Below the pieces are notes generated by a model. That model saw only the letters and a program-made list of their open reading frames with translations, did not search any database and was not told the DNA's origin. Shown here in pieces: positions 43,560 through 54,551 of a stretch of DNA of 64,000 nucleotides. Source of the DNA: Nicotiana tabacum (Eukaryota; Streptophyta; Magnoliopsida; Solanales; Solanaceae); assembly GCF_000715075.1 (NCBI RefSeq), contig NC_134094.1, positions 81,979,120-82,043,119 of the forward strand, written 5' to 3'. The translations under genes were made by a program, and so were the position numbers. Each line of letters opens with the position of its first letter. Within the stretch, counting starts at the first letter, position 1.

Positions 43560-46500
43560 ATAATTTGGAGGAAGGCGGAAAGAATCCATCAGAAGTTTCT
43601 AGGAGGTCATGGGGCCCCACTACTACTGTTTCGGGTCAATCGGTTTCAACCAGTGGCAGTGTCGGGTCTCCATCGGCCGTGGCAACTCCTGGGAGTGAGA
43701 ACACTTTCGTTAGGCTAAACAACCTTGATATTCATGCTGATGATGCTGCATCTCAAGGGGCTGCTGCGTGAGTCTTGTTTTTTTTTTCTTTTTAATGGTA
43801 TCTTTATTTATAACTTCTTTTCTATAAAGGAAAATGTCTTGTTTATTGCTTAATTGTATTAAGAAAAATGTATTGCATGTACTTTATGAAGATAGAACTC
43901 TACTTAGTGCAGTAGCTGATCCAACATATAAGTATTCTGTATGGATATAGAAAAAATTACAACAACTATGATGCATACGGGTCCATAATTTAAACTTAAC
44001 GGGTTCTTAGCATTGAACCCATTATACTTTTAAGTTATGGGTTCGTACCTACTATTTGTTGCAATTTTAGTGGAATTTGTAATAAGTTTATGCTCCGCGT
44101 CGAAATCACTAGGTTCACATGAACCCAGTTGCGTAACTGTGGATCCGCCTTTGACCGACCACGTTATTCCATTTAAACTCATCTAAAATAAAGCATGTGT
44201 TGCGCATATTGCAGTCACAAGCTTGGGTGAAGGACGGGGGTTGTGATAGGCTGACATCCAACGTAAAACTAGCAACATGATGAATCCTCACATTATAAAA
44301 TTGTCTTAATACATAGATTGCCATGCCACCTGAGCTTGTCCTTAAATCTCTGTTACACACCTGTTGATCACGTGAATAACTTTACACACCCAAACATTTC
44401 AAAAGTGTGTCTATGACACATGTGACAAGAGTGAGTTGCTCTAGTGGTGAGCACCTCCACTTCCAACCAAGAGGTTGTGAGTTCGAGTCACCCAAGAGCA
44501 AGGTGGAGAGTTCTTGGAGGGAGGGAGCCGAGGGTCTATCGGAAACAGCCTCTCTACCCCAGGTAGGGGTAAGGTCTGCGTACACACTACCCTCCCCAGA
44601 CCCCACTAGTGAGATTATACTGGGTTGTTGTTGTTGTCTATGACACACATCTTCAGTGTTTAAACACTCTTTTCAAACAAGTGTATATCACGCAGCAATG
44701 AAGTCGTGACACATATTATTAACTTAAAAAACAAACAAATAACCCTTAAATCCATCTCAAGCAACCTCCCAAAATCACCATGGCTGCCGGCAGATCTTGA
44801 CCGATGATAATGGCTCCACCAATGACCATCTCACTCCTTTTAGTTTTTCGTCAATAAAATCTCATTTTCCCCACCTTCTTCCTCCATTAACGCTGCCTAC
44901 ACTTAAAGCTTACTAATTGAAATGCTTAGCAACACATAAATGCTTCACCCAAAATGGTGAAATTTGCGGACCATTTTTTGCATGTTGGATCTTCTATCCT
45001 CACCTTCATCTCACCTGATTTCTGTTTTGGTAAAATCGAACACCACTCATGAAGAAGATCTGGAATTGCCCCTGGAAACCCATCATGTTCACGACATGAA
45101 GGAGCCATTGATGAGCTAGCACAATTGCCCCCCCTGGAAACCCACCATTGGTCCTAATGCAAACAGTAATACTGATCAAGGAAAAAAGGGAGCAAGAAGA
45201 GATTAATCTTAGTTTGGTCCTATAGCAAACACTAATTTTGAAAAAGATGGGCGGGGGAAGAGGGAAGGGATGGTCACAGCTGGGCAAGAAGATCTGTTTG
45301 GTCTTTGGGAAGGAGATAGAATTAGTTTTTCCTTCTTTTTTTTCCCAAGTTAAATAAGAAATTTTATATGGTCCACACGCTTCTTTTTTGTGTGAAATAC
45401 GTGCTTGCCACGTCATTAAAGTGGTGTGTCATAGACACACTTTTGAAAGGTTTGGCGTATAAAATTGTTCCCGTGGTCAACAAGTTTGTAACAGGGATTT
45501 GGGGACAAGCTCAGGACTCAAATCTATGTATTAAGCCTTGGGAAATTTAAAGAAAATGTTCACAATATTTTTTTTGATGAAGTAAAGTGGGAAAATGTTA
45601 AAGATATTTATAGTGGCCCACCGCGTTTAAAACACGGATTCACCTAGGATTTGTCATTCTCAATAGTTTGTTTGATAGGTAAAATAACTACTTTTTTAGA
45701 GGAACTATTGTAAATTGTAGGTACCTGGTGGAATAGTCGAAGCGCATGCAAGCTAGCTAGGATACCAACATCATAAATAAACTATAGTAAATTGCTAAAC
45801 CTTTAGTTAGCGGAACTTGCATTAGCCATTTTTCTTGTGTTTAAGAAGCATGGACATGGCTTAAAGACTGAGCCAAGGAATGACATAGACACGTGGAAAT
45901 TGATAATGCTAAAACATTATGAGAAATACATGGGAAGAGTAATAGACGTAGGTGTCCAAAAGTTTATAGGAATGCATTGCTATAGTGATAGAGGATATGA
46001 CTTTCAACTTCATAGCATTGGATCTGTGACCATGCAAGCCTCATGCTACTGGGTTGTTGCATACAGTTTATTTATGTAAACCTGTTAGAATATTTGCTAT
46101 TAAGGTGATGATCCTACTGAGTCTGGCAAAATTTGGCCTTAATATTGTCTAAGAAACAATAAGTGTTCATTGTTGTGGTTTAGGCATCATAGGTGGTGAT
46201 GTTACACACTTACATTGTTCTTCTCATTTTGATGATTTGCTAGATTACAAATTTACAATGTCATTATGTGGTTAAACATGGAACTCACAAATGAATTGCT
46301 AAAGGTGTATGCCTTTTTCTCTCAGAATAATGTTTCACCTACATTTACTTAAGCTTTACTTACCACAAGTTCTTATTAGTAACAGGAAAAAGAAAAGAGG
46401 TCAGCGTGCAACAGGAGGGGATAAGAGCGGTAGAGGACTCAGACAGTTTAGCATGAAAGGTTTTTGCTTTTAATCAGTTTTCATCTTCTTTTGGGTATTA

Positions 46501-49500
46501 CTTTGCATAAATGTCTAAACCTTTGCAGCGGCTGATTGCTTTTATTTCGCACCTCATTTGTTTCTTGTGTGTTGCAAGCATCTCTAACTTACTTGAGCTC
46601 TGGTATCAGAGCTTCCTACTAATAACTAAGTTATTGCTTTTTTCTACAGTTTGTGAGAAAGTGGAAAGCAAAGGAAGAACTACTTATAATGAGGTCAGTT
46701 GGCTTGAGAAAATTCATAATGTTACTCAATGTTAGATGATTTTTAAAATTTCTGATGTTTCCTTTCATCTGTATCTTTGTTTCACAAATGGATGCTATGA
46801 TTCAGTGAACTCAAGTTGATAGTTGTGCCTTTTTTACTTGTACCTGTTCTATTATATATTCTTTTTCCCTTCTCGTCTGTATGATGTGTTTGTGGATGTC
46901 CAAATTAGATTTTTCATTATGATGACTCCGATGTATAATGATGTTTAGTATCTGTTCTGACAGCACCTGTTGCAAATTGAGCAAACTACAAAAAGGATGC
47001 TAACTTCTGTGTCTATTTTGAGATGACATTTTTTATCTGATACTCCCATCCTTTCTAAATTGTATCATGCTAGGATCTTTTACTAGTGTAATATCACGCC
47101 ATCTGCATATGAAAGTCGAACTTAGAGTTGATTCCCGTTTTGCATTCTTATACCAACACAGAGGTTTATACATTCACATATTGATTCTTGAGACAATTTT
47201 TGGTATCAAAAGACCCCATCCCTAGGACTTCTTAGCTGAGAAGTGTGCCGTGTTAGGTGGAGGTACTGTATGTCAAGTTAGTTTCTTTTGGTTGATATAT
47301 TTACGGCATTTTGGAGGTTCCATGGTCCTTCACTTTTCTTTCTGTAAGGCTTTTTATTCTGCTATAGCTAAAGATAGGAGACGTTATCTTTGTAATTCTT
47401 GCTTAATGTACAAAAGAAATAGTAGTAACTTTTGCTAAATTTCGACAAAGGGAGCAAGGAGTTAAATCTTAGTCATCGAAAAGTCCACTAAGTAGTGAAT
47501 AACTGGGTGGATGGCCCTGTTTCCCATATTGGCAGCTGTCAATTGAGAGAAGTTTGTTTTCTGGAATTTCTATTGTTTTGTGTGCATCTATCCACGTTCC
47601 TCTTTCTGGCATTTGGTTATCTCTATATCACCTGATTGATGGCATACAACAATAACAAAATCAACAACCACAACTACGCCTCAGTCCCAAACAAGTTGGG
47701 TTCAGACTTGATTTTGATGGAATGGTTTTTTTTTTTTTTTTTTCCTGTGAGGATGTTTGCAATTTGTTGTGCGGAGGGACAATCTAATTAATTGCTATTG
47801 GGTGTCATGCCTTGCACGCGTTGGTGTCTGAAGACATTTGCTTCGGAAGGAAAGTGGTTACCTATCATGTGATGTTGAGACGTGGAGTTAAGATCCTTTT
47901 GTTACTTGTGAGAGAACTTCGGATTTCCTCCTAATTACTGATTTTAAACATTCTCCAATTGCCTTCATCTCTCTAATATATTTGAGGTAAGATGTACTCC
48001 CTCTTTCCCAATTTATATGCCATACTCTCGGTTTTAGTTCGTCCCAAAAACAATATCATACTTCCTTATTTAGAAACAATTTAACTTTAAATTCCTATGT
48101 TACCCTTAATAAAATGATTTACAACCACACAAATATATATGGCTTATTTTATATCACAAGTTTCAAAAGTCTTTCTTCCTTTCTTAAACTCCGTGTTGAG
48201 TTAAACACCGCTATATAAATTGGGATGGAGGTAGTACTAGTTATTACTCTGGGATGATTCATTACATGGCTTTTGGCTATGCAAAATAATGTCTCACCAG
48301 GAGGTCACGGGTTCGAGCCGTGGAAACAGCCTCTTACAGAAATACAGGGTAAGGCTGCATATGACAGACCCTTGTGGTCCGGCCCTTCCCCGGACCCCGC
48401 GCATAGCGGGAGCTTAGTGCACCGGGTTGCCCTTCTGTTGAACTATTGATGAGGTTGTTTTCTGTCTTCAGGATTAATATTATTCTTAATCATTCTCATG
48501 GCTTGAGCATTGAGAGGTGGATTATCTGTTCTGTGCATTGAATATATTAAATAATAGTGCAAGCCTTTTCTTAATAAATTTATGATCAAAGTTATCAGTT
48601 ATTGTCAAGAAATTGCTGCATAGAATTTCTGTAACTTAATCTCAGGAAAAAAGAAATAAAATATTTTAAGGAAAGTAACTTCGAGTTCATAATATCTTCC
48701 TTGGGACTAGTCATTTGGCTGCATCAGACAATACGAGGGTAGTTATACTTTTGTTGGCTTCTCGGACTTATTTTTCATTCTCCTGTGTTGAACGATTTGT
48801 TTTTCAAGGGATTTCTTAACTCAGAAGTTAATGTCTTGGGCAGGTTGCAGATGAACTTGTAGCTGAGTTTTCTGATCCTACCAATAGTCATGAATCTTCA
48901 GATCAGGTTTTTCTCCATTCTCGTGGCTCATATTGGACTTCCTTGTTTTCAACAATGAAATCAGTTTGAACCTTTTATGTTTGACAGCGACAATATGATG
49001 AGAAGAACATCAGACGACGAGTCTATGATGCTCTGAACGTACTTATGGCTATGGATATCATTTCCAAAGATAAAAAGGAAATACAGTGGAAGGGTTTACC
49101 ACGAACTGATGCGAATGATATTGAGGAGCTAAAGGTTTGATTTCAAATTTGTCTATTTCGTATTTTCCCCCCTCTCTTTCTCTTTCCTCTTTTTTACAAA
49201 TTGATAAGCCATCAATTTTTGGCACACATCTGTTGATCTATGTTTATTTCAATCACATATTTATTTTAACTGCAGGCCGAGCGTCTTAGCTTGAGAAATA
49301 GGATCGAAAAGAAAGCAGCCTATTTAGAAGAACTAGAAGAACAAGTATGAATACTCTCTGAGCACTATCTTAGTTCAATGTTGATAATAAGTTTGGTAGT
49401 CTTTCACTATGCTGATATGCAATGATATCTTCGTTCGTATTCCTTATTCTTCTTTTCACTAAAGCGTTTTCCTTTCGAAAGTATGTAGGGCTTCAAAACC

Positions 49501-51697
49501 TCATAAAACGCAATAAGCAGTTATATGGCTCAGGCAATGCTCCTAGTGGTGGTGTGGCTTTACCATTTATTTTAGTGCAGGTAAATGCTCAACAATCATC
49601 TATTGTTGTTATTGGTCATTGTATAGCAAATAATATCTGATACAAGTCATTGCATTCTTTAATATGTCATCTCATGATTTCTTTTGTTGGAATTAGTCTA
49701 AGGCTACAAGTGACGCAAGTAAGCTCGGGGCAACCTAAGCTTTCCTCCAACTTGTCTTAGCTGTACTTGAGCTTAAGTAAATTTTGACCTAGCTCAGGCC
49801 CAACAATTTTTATATTAATTATTGCTGATTGTTTTTCATCTACATTTGATTAAAACCCTTATTACTAATTAAAATCGGAAGGATAACTTTTTAAAAGAAT
49901 GAGAAGATATTATGACCAGATATAACATACCTCTGGTCTCTGATACACAGAGAGAAAACATATAGATCGTATCCAATAAGATTTGCGTGGTTAATGAAAC
50001 TGTTTAAAGAGTTATAAATTAGTCTTAAATGAGTGGAGTCTTTGTCCGTCAAGAAGAGTAAAGCACCTATCCAGACAATTTTGATTGAAGCGTGGGAGGA
50101 AGATAAGCTTCTGTTTATATTCTTACGTATTGAGTTATAGTCGCAAATTATTTAAAATTAGAAGATCAAAAAAACTTTTGTAGTGAAGTTAGATTTATGA
50201 TGTCCATATTCTATTCTATTAGTTCCGTTTCTTCGTATTGGCAGGCCTTATTTTGACTTGGCAACTAGTAATAGGCTCGATAGAAGTTTTGGGATTTAAC
50301 AAGTCACTTTCGTCTTTTTTTGGAATAGAAAAGGAAATAAAAGCATTGAAAAAAGGGACATCCCTTTACGGAAAATAGTGTTCTCAGATGACTAAATAAT
50401 GAAGTGGACAGTGTACTGCGAAAGTAGGGATCAAAAGCCTGGTATTTCTGTAAGATTTTGTTCATGAATTGGTCAGTTACTTGTCCAATACCCATCCTGA
50501 ACTTATGATGGAGCTTTTCGAATAGCCACTTTATTTTCTTTTACTAAACTTGGGCTCATGCTGGAATTGCATTTTCCAATTTGTGCAACCTTAGCAGGGC
50601 TTATGGATAGGAGCGGAGCTAGAAGGTTACGTATGGGTTCGGCTGAATCCAACAGCTTTAGTCCCAACGCTGTATTTGTATTAAGAAATTCATTAAGTAT
50701 GTACAAAGATTAAATTTAGAACCCACCTGGTGTCACTATCTAAGAATTTAGAACTCATATAGTTCAAATTGTGGCTCCACCTCTGCTTATTGGGTTCTAC
50801 TTTTGAATCTAGTACAAAGGAGGCATCTGTCCACAATATTTAACTTTTCCTCTTTGCATATTTTGGGTTAAGCCCCTATCTTATTGCCATGCACAAAAGG
50901 AAATCATAATGTTGGGAGTATGGCATCGTTGCTTTTTCATCAATGACATTGTGCAGCGTATCATAAATTACGTGCAACATAAAATTCCAGCTATAGCATT
51001 GACAAGAAAATGTTGTTTACAGTACTGTTGTCTTAGCATTTCGTTGTTATCATGCTTATATTTCTTTTTATGCTGTAGACTCGTCCTCATGCCACAGTCG
51101 AAGTGGAAATATCAGAAGATATGCAGCTGGTGCATTTCGACTTCAACAGGTTAGTACCCTCTGAATGTGGGGCCTATTTTGAGTTGAATGAGAGTGTAGA
51201 TGATTCGGCTGAGTCATATAAACAAGTATACATACTTTTGACACCAACTGGACGTTTAACTAATAAACTTTTGACGTATCAAAACAACAAAATTATTCAG
51301 CAAGTTCAGGGTGGCTTGAGCTCATACCATTTCTTGCAATGTAATCCTGTCTTTTGACCTACGGGTATCAAACGTTATTGCAAATATTTGGTTATCCAAC
51401 TTCTTTAACATTCATTAATTCGACTAATTATGGTTTACCAATTCCAGCACACCATTCGAGCTGCATGATGATAATTATGTCCTCAAAGCAATGAAATTTT
51501 GCGGAAGGCAAAAGAATGATGTTGATGCACAGAATGTATCTGCCGATGGAGCTGAAGGTTCCAGTTCCAGTATGGCCAACATATTCCAGCATCAAATCTC
51601 TCATACATCAGTGTCAAACACACCCGGTAGGCGTCCAACTCCAACCTCACCTCCTCTCCCTGGAATACTAAAGGCCCGCATCAAGCATGAGCATTAG
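43553..51697 (+). CDS. DP: DP protein, dimerisation partner of E2F (nine exons)
   Basis: DP pairs with E2F factors to bind TTTSSCGC sites and control S-phase genes in the nucleus. Coding exons by my model: 43553-43767, 46386-46459, 46650-46693, 48844-48906, 48988-49134, 49276-49344, 49482-49580, 51079-51149 and 51448-51697. All introns are GT-AG and the sum is 1032 nt (343 codons plus TAG). Residues 1-72 are Ser/Gly-rich. A basic KKKRGQR follows at 73-79. The winged-helix DNA-binding domain spans about 88-170 and includes the DEF box with [19 protein letters not shown] at 139-157. A Leu/Glu-rich coiled coil (about 182-210) and the DP dimerisation domain follow to about 275. The Ser/Pro-rich tail ends ARIKHEH. 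Length suits plant DPs (about 290-390). No internal stop or frameshift is seen, so the gene looks functional. Introns 1, 3 and 7 are enlarged by SINEs and MITEs. Confidence 0.95.
43905..44155. repeat. Probable MITE in DP intron 1
   Basis: It has imperfect terminal complementarity: TAGCTGATCCAAC-like at the left and GTGGATCCGCCTTTG at the right. Interior words such as GGGTTCGTACC and GAACCC recall a Solanaceae MITE family also seen at 50608-50786. Boundaries are approximate. Confidence 0.45.
44409..44420. other. SINE target-site duplication, left copy
   Basis: GTCTATGACACA is repeated exactly at 44636-44647. Confidence 0.85.
44421..44635 (+). mobile_element. tRNA-derived SINE (TS type)
   Basis: It is a 215-bp SINE flanked by exact 12-bp target duplications. 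It carries an A-box-like TTGCTCTAGTGG and a B-box-like GAGTTCGAGTC, the body words CAGCCTCTCTACCCC and GGTAAGGTCTGCGTACAC, and ends in TTG repeats. These are typical of tobacco TS SINEs. It inserted into the left inverted repeat of the transposon at 44304-45540. Confidence 0.9.
45720..45770 (+). repeat. SINE 3' fragment
   Basis: GTACCTGGTGGAATAGTCGA and the following GCATGCAAGCTAGCTAGGA resemble the 3' part of a Solanaceae SINE (SolS-like). The 5' part is absent. It lies in DP intron 1. Confidence 0.55.
47644..47715 (-). repeat. Au-type SINE fragment
   Basis: On the minus strand AACCCAACTTGTTTGGGACT and GAGGCGTAGTTGTGG are the 3' end of an Au-like SINE, ending in TTG/TTA repeats. It lies in DP intron 3. 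Confidence 0.65.
47995..48236. mobile_element. Stowaway-type MITE
   Basis: The ends are CTCCCTCTTTCCCAATTTAT and, at the right, ATAAATTGGGATGGAGGTAG, inverted repeats flanked by TA. The size is about 240 bp including TA duplications. It lies in DP intron 3. Confidence 0.85.
48290..48440 (+). repeat. SolS-type SINE, 5'-truncated
   Basis: AGGTCACGGGTTCGAGCCGT contains a B box. It is followed by GGAAACAGCCTCTTACAGAA, CGGCCCTTCCCCGGACCCCG and GCGGGAGCTTAGTGCACCGG, the common body of Solanaceae SINEs. It lies in DP intron 3 and is not a functional tRNA gene. Confidence 0.75.
50608..50786. repeat. Probable MITE in DP intron 7
   Basis: GAGCGGAGCTAG at the left and GTGGCTCCACCTCTGC at the right are imperfectly complementary. 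The interior resembles the MITE at 43905-44155 in wording (GGGTTCGGC, TTAGAACCCACC). Boundaries are approximate. Confidence 0.5.
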
Positions 51698-51844
51698 TAT
51701 GCTGGATTCATTCTTGATCAATTACTAAACTCATTATCTCATCATACCTGTACATTAAGTAGAATTTATTAACTGGAAGCATGCTCCTCTGTCCACTGAT
51801 ACTTCTGTAGCTCCTTTTGTTCTCATCTGTAGAGCAGTATTAGT

Positions 51845-51881
<37 letters not shown>

Positions 51882-52140
51882 TTGATAACACCTAATGGAT
51901 CTCCAGTTATGATGACTTTTTAGGTATCTGTTAATCTTTTTATCAAATTAATTTTTTTTTTCTAGCAAATGAGTCAGAGAATATATATATATATATAGTT
52001 TCTGAACAGGAAGCCTGTACCTGCACTTTCATTTTACTGTTCCTATTAAGCCCCTGCTCATAAAAAAACTTGAAAGGGCACACAACAATGGTCAACGAAG
52101 TGAATTTAGAACCATACCACTGCACCCATGGTTTGCGTGT
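51698..52140. other. DP 3' flank with long poly(T)
   Basis: The DP 3' UTR must lie at the start of this region. A T-run of over 30 bases lies at about 51846-51880, and TATATA repeats lie at 51981-51998. No other gene is seen. Confidence 0.4.
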
Positions 52141-52159
52141 TATCTTGGCAGGATTCATG

Positions 52160-52290
52160 TTATATACAAAGACGACAACCCCCCAGTGAAATTTCACAAG
52201 TGAGATTTGGAGAGGGTAGTGAGTACACAAATCTTACCCCTATTTGAGGGAGTAGAGAAACTGTTTTCGAAAGACCCTCGACTGAAGAAG
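52160..52290 (-). repeat. SINE-related sequence, minus strand
   Basis: On the minus strand the words AACAGTTTCTCTACTCCC, GGGGTAAGATTTGTGTACTC and ACTACCCTCTCC match the body of the TS-type SINE at 44421-44635 with divergence. The ends are not resolved. Confidence 0.6.
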
Positions 52291-52550
52291 ACGAAAAGAG
52301 ACAAATATATCAGTACCATCAACAAAAATCAAAGAAATAATAACAGTGATACAAAAATCAAAAAATAAATAAATAACAATAACAAGTAAATAAGCCCGAA
52401 GGCCCGGTACAAAGACGACAAGCTTAATTAACATAATACTTGCGTATAACTTTTCCCTTGATCGATTTGATTGATTTATATATGGAAGGTAAAGCTTACG
52501 TGAAAACTTTTTCTTTTCCATAGTTCCATTGTTACTAGATCTTTGATATA

Positions 52551-53068
52551 CTCCTTCGGTCTCAAATTATTTCTTATGTTTTTGTTTTACACGCCCCTTA
52601 AGAAAATATTCCATTCGTTCACTTTTACTTGGCATGTATACTAAAAATAGATTTTTATTTTTACTTGTCACTTTACGCATATCAAGAGAATACAAAAAAA
52701 AAATTCCTGTTATACCCACATTATTTATTACTCATTTCAAATCATTTTCTCAAATCCAATAAAATATGCATCAATTAATATGAGTATCATGGTAAATTAT
52801 GCACTTCATTTATTATTTTTTATAAGACGTAAAAAGTCAAAAACGTACCAAGTAAAAGTGAACGAAGGGAGTAATAATTATGAGGTATTATTGATTATTT
52901 AATCCTTATTTATGTCTTATTGCCGTTATTGGTATTTGAACAATTATAATAATACCCCTTAATTAAGGTGTTTGTAGTCTTCAAGAATAATACTACTAAG
53001 GGTAAAATAGAAAAACAAAATTAAATTTATCTTGAACTTCTAAAATAATATATAATTTGAGATAACTA
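52551..53068. mobile_element. Stowaway-like MITE, outer copy
   Basis: It starts CTCCTTCGGTCTCAAATTAT after TA (52549-52550) and ends with the imperfect complement ATAATATATAATTTGAGAT. It is interrupted by a second MITE at 52609-52871, giving a MITE-in-MITE nest. The outer right end is degenerate. Confidence 0.6.
52609..52871. mobile_element. Stowaway-like MITE, inner copy
   Basis: Terminal inverted repeats are CATTCGTTCACTTTTACTTG and, at the right, AAGTAAAAGTGAACGAAGGG, with TA at both sides (52607-52608 and 52872-52873). The length is 263 bp. Better-kept termini than the outer copy fit a later insertion. Confidence 0.75.
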
Positions 53069-53470
53069 TTTTTAAAAATCACACCACTATCTTGGAAAAT
53101 GAAAGCACCCTATCGGTAGAACATATTTAATGAGAATGTGCCACAAGGGGGCCATATATTTCACATATATAGTATATATATACTGAATATATTTTCTTGT
53201 TAGTTGTTCCACAAATGTGGGGGCCTATCCCAGCATTTAGGTCAATGTCGTGTCTGAGCAAAATCCTTGTATTTTTTCTAAAATGTCAAGGCACGTGCGA
53301 TGTAATAGTCTTCTTTCTTTATCGGATGTTTCACACCCAAAATCTCATTCTCCTCTAATTAATAATGAGAAAAAACAAATAACCCTTCAGTTGGATGGAA
53401 GGGTCTTGTTTATTATATTTGTTTACCCGAAAAACGGATATAGTTGAATTTATTCATAATTCTAAGGATA
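53069..53470. other. AT-rich intergenic sequence
   Basis: No gene or clear repeat was recognised. It separates the MITE nest from the probable LTR of element F. Confidence 0.4.
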
Positions 53471-54247
53471 TGTGATATAACTCAATACAAACTGTAAGGA
53501 CAAAAGAAAATATCAAATATGGACCGCAGAGAAGACAAAATAAACACAGTTGTAACGAAAGCGATTTTTTGGGATTAAGCAAGATGAATCAGTTTGTGAG
53601 GCTTAAAAGAATAACTATCCAATATAAGAGAATATGATGCTTCAATTACAATGTGAGCTCCAAAAAACCGTCCCCCCAGAAATGATAAAAACTCCTCTTT
53701 ATAGTAGAGGGATCTTACTTTAAATATAATTAAAAAATACTCAGCGGGAGATCCATGATAAACCAGCTTTTTCACAATTCCTGTCAAGATTCTCTCATCT
53801 TAGTGGGATTGCAATGACTTTTGTCTGTGAATCCGATCTGACTCGGGCCCTTGATCTCGGCTTTAGTCCGAATCTAACTCGAGCTCTCGATCTTTGGCTT
53901 AAGCTCGATTCTGACTCGGACCCTTGAATTGATTCGGGGTCAATGTTGGTTGGTCTCTGGATCATGAGCTTGACAGCTTTACTCTGCATCATAGTTCAAT
54001 TTGGATTCGAGCTCGATAACAATATCGAACTCGACATTGATCGACCCCTTGGGTTTGAAGCTTACTTGTTCCATCTTCGGAACCCATCTCAAAGTCGCAC
54101 TTCGATCGATTATCATTCGAACTCGATCAGACGTGCGAAGGCCGAAATCTATTTCGACCGTATACAGATAGTTCCCTCGTTTCTTAGGAAGAATGTGGTG
54201 AGAAACGATATGATTTTTCAACGGCTCGATCGGATTATAGCCTGACA
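53471..54247 (-). repeat. Probable 3' LTR of element F
   Basis: On the minus strand a candidate start TGTCAGGCTATAATC lies at 54247 and a candidate end at TGTGATATAACTC (plus strand, 53471). A TATA-like CTATAAAGAGG lies on the minus strand at 53694-53704, a plausible LTR promoter. The U3 part (53800-54240) is rich in TCGAACTCGAT-like words. The exact ends rest on these motifs only. Confidence 0.5.
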
Positions 54248-54370
54248 TTTCCATCGAGCTCGATCATGACGCATGTGATAGTTGTTCCGACGGTTTAGTC
54301 TTTCGAGGCATTTAATACATGTCAGACGGTGGTCGACCACCGCTGAAACTGAACCGCCATCGCTTAAACC

Positions 54371-54378
54371 TATAAATA
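54371..54378 (+). promoter_or_regulatory. TATA box of the antisense ORF
   Basis: CCTATAAATAACCC on the plus strand lies 181 bp before the ATG at 54552. The interval is pyrimidine-rich, as in plant 5' UTRs. Its position between the 3' LTR and the ORF suggests a promoter separate from the LTR. Confidence 0.55.
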
Positions 54379-54551
54379 ACCCTTCCTTTTATTATTTACC
54401 ATTTTTACGTTTTCAACCTTCCAAATTTCCTAAGTCCCTTTTCGTATTTTCTGACTTATCCGCAAATCTGTGATTTCTCTTTGCAGAAGCCCCTCTTCAA
54501 TTCTACCAAATCTTCGTCACTTTCTTCTATCCCTCACCTTTGAATTCGAAA

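Larger units (their letters stand above)
44304..45540. mobile_element. Non-autonomous DNA transposon with long terminal inverted repeats
   Basis: About 115 bp at 44304-44420 are repeated as the reverse complement at about 45425-45540. Shared words are CTTAATACATAGATT, GAGCTTGTCC and TTTCAAAAGTGTGTCTATGA. The interior has no transposase; short minus-strand frames (44926-45416) have no recognisable domain. The left arm is interrupted by a SINE. It lies in DP intron 1. The superfamily was not determined because a target duplication could not be read. Confidence 0.65.

Noticed and set aside
45837..46079. 80-codon ORF in DP intron 1
   Set aside because: No domain was recognised; it is a chance open frame in an intron near a SINE scrap.
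48295..48320. tRNA gene suggested by the B-box GGTTCGAGCC
   Set aside because: The surrounding sequence is a tRNA-derived SINE body, with no cloverleaf or complete A box.
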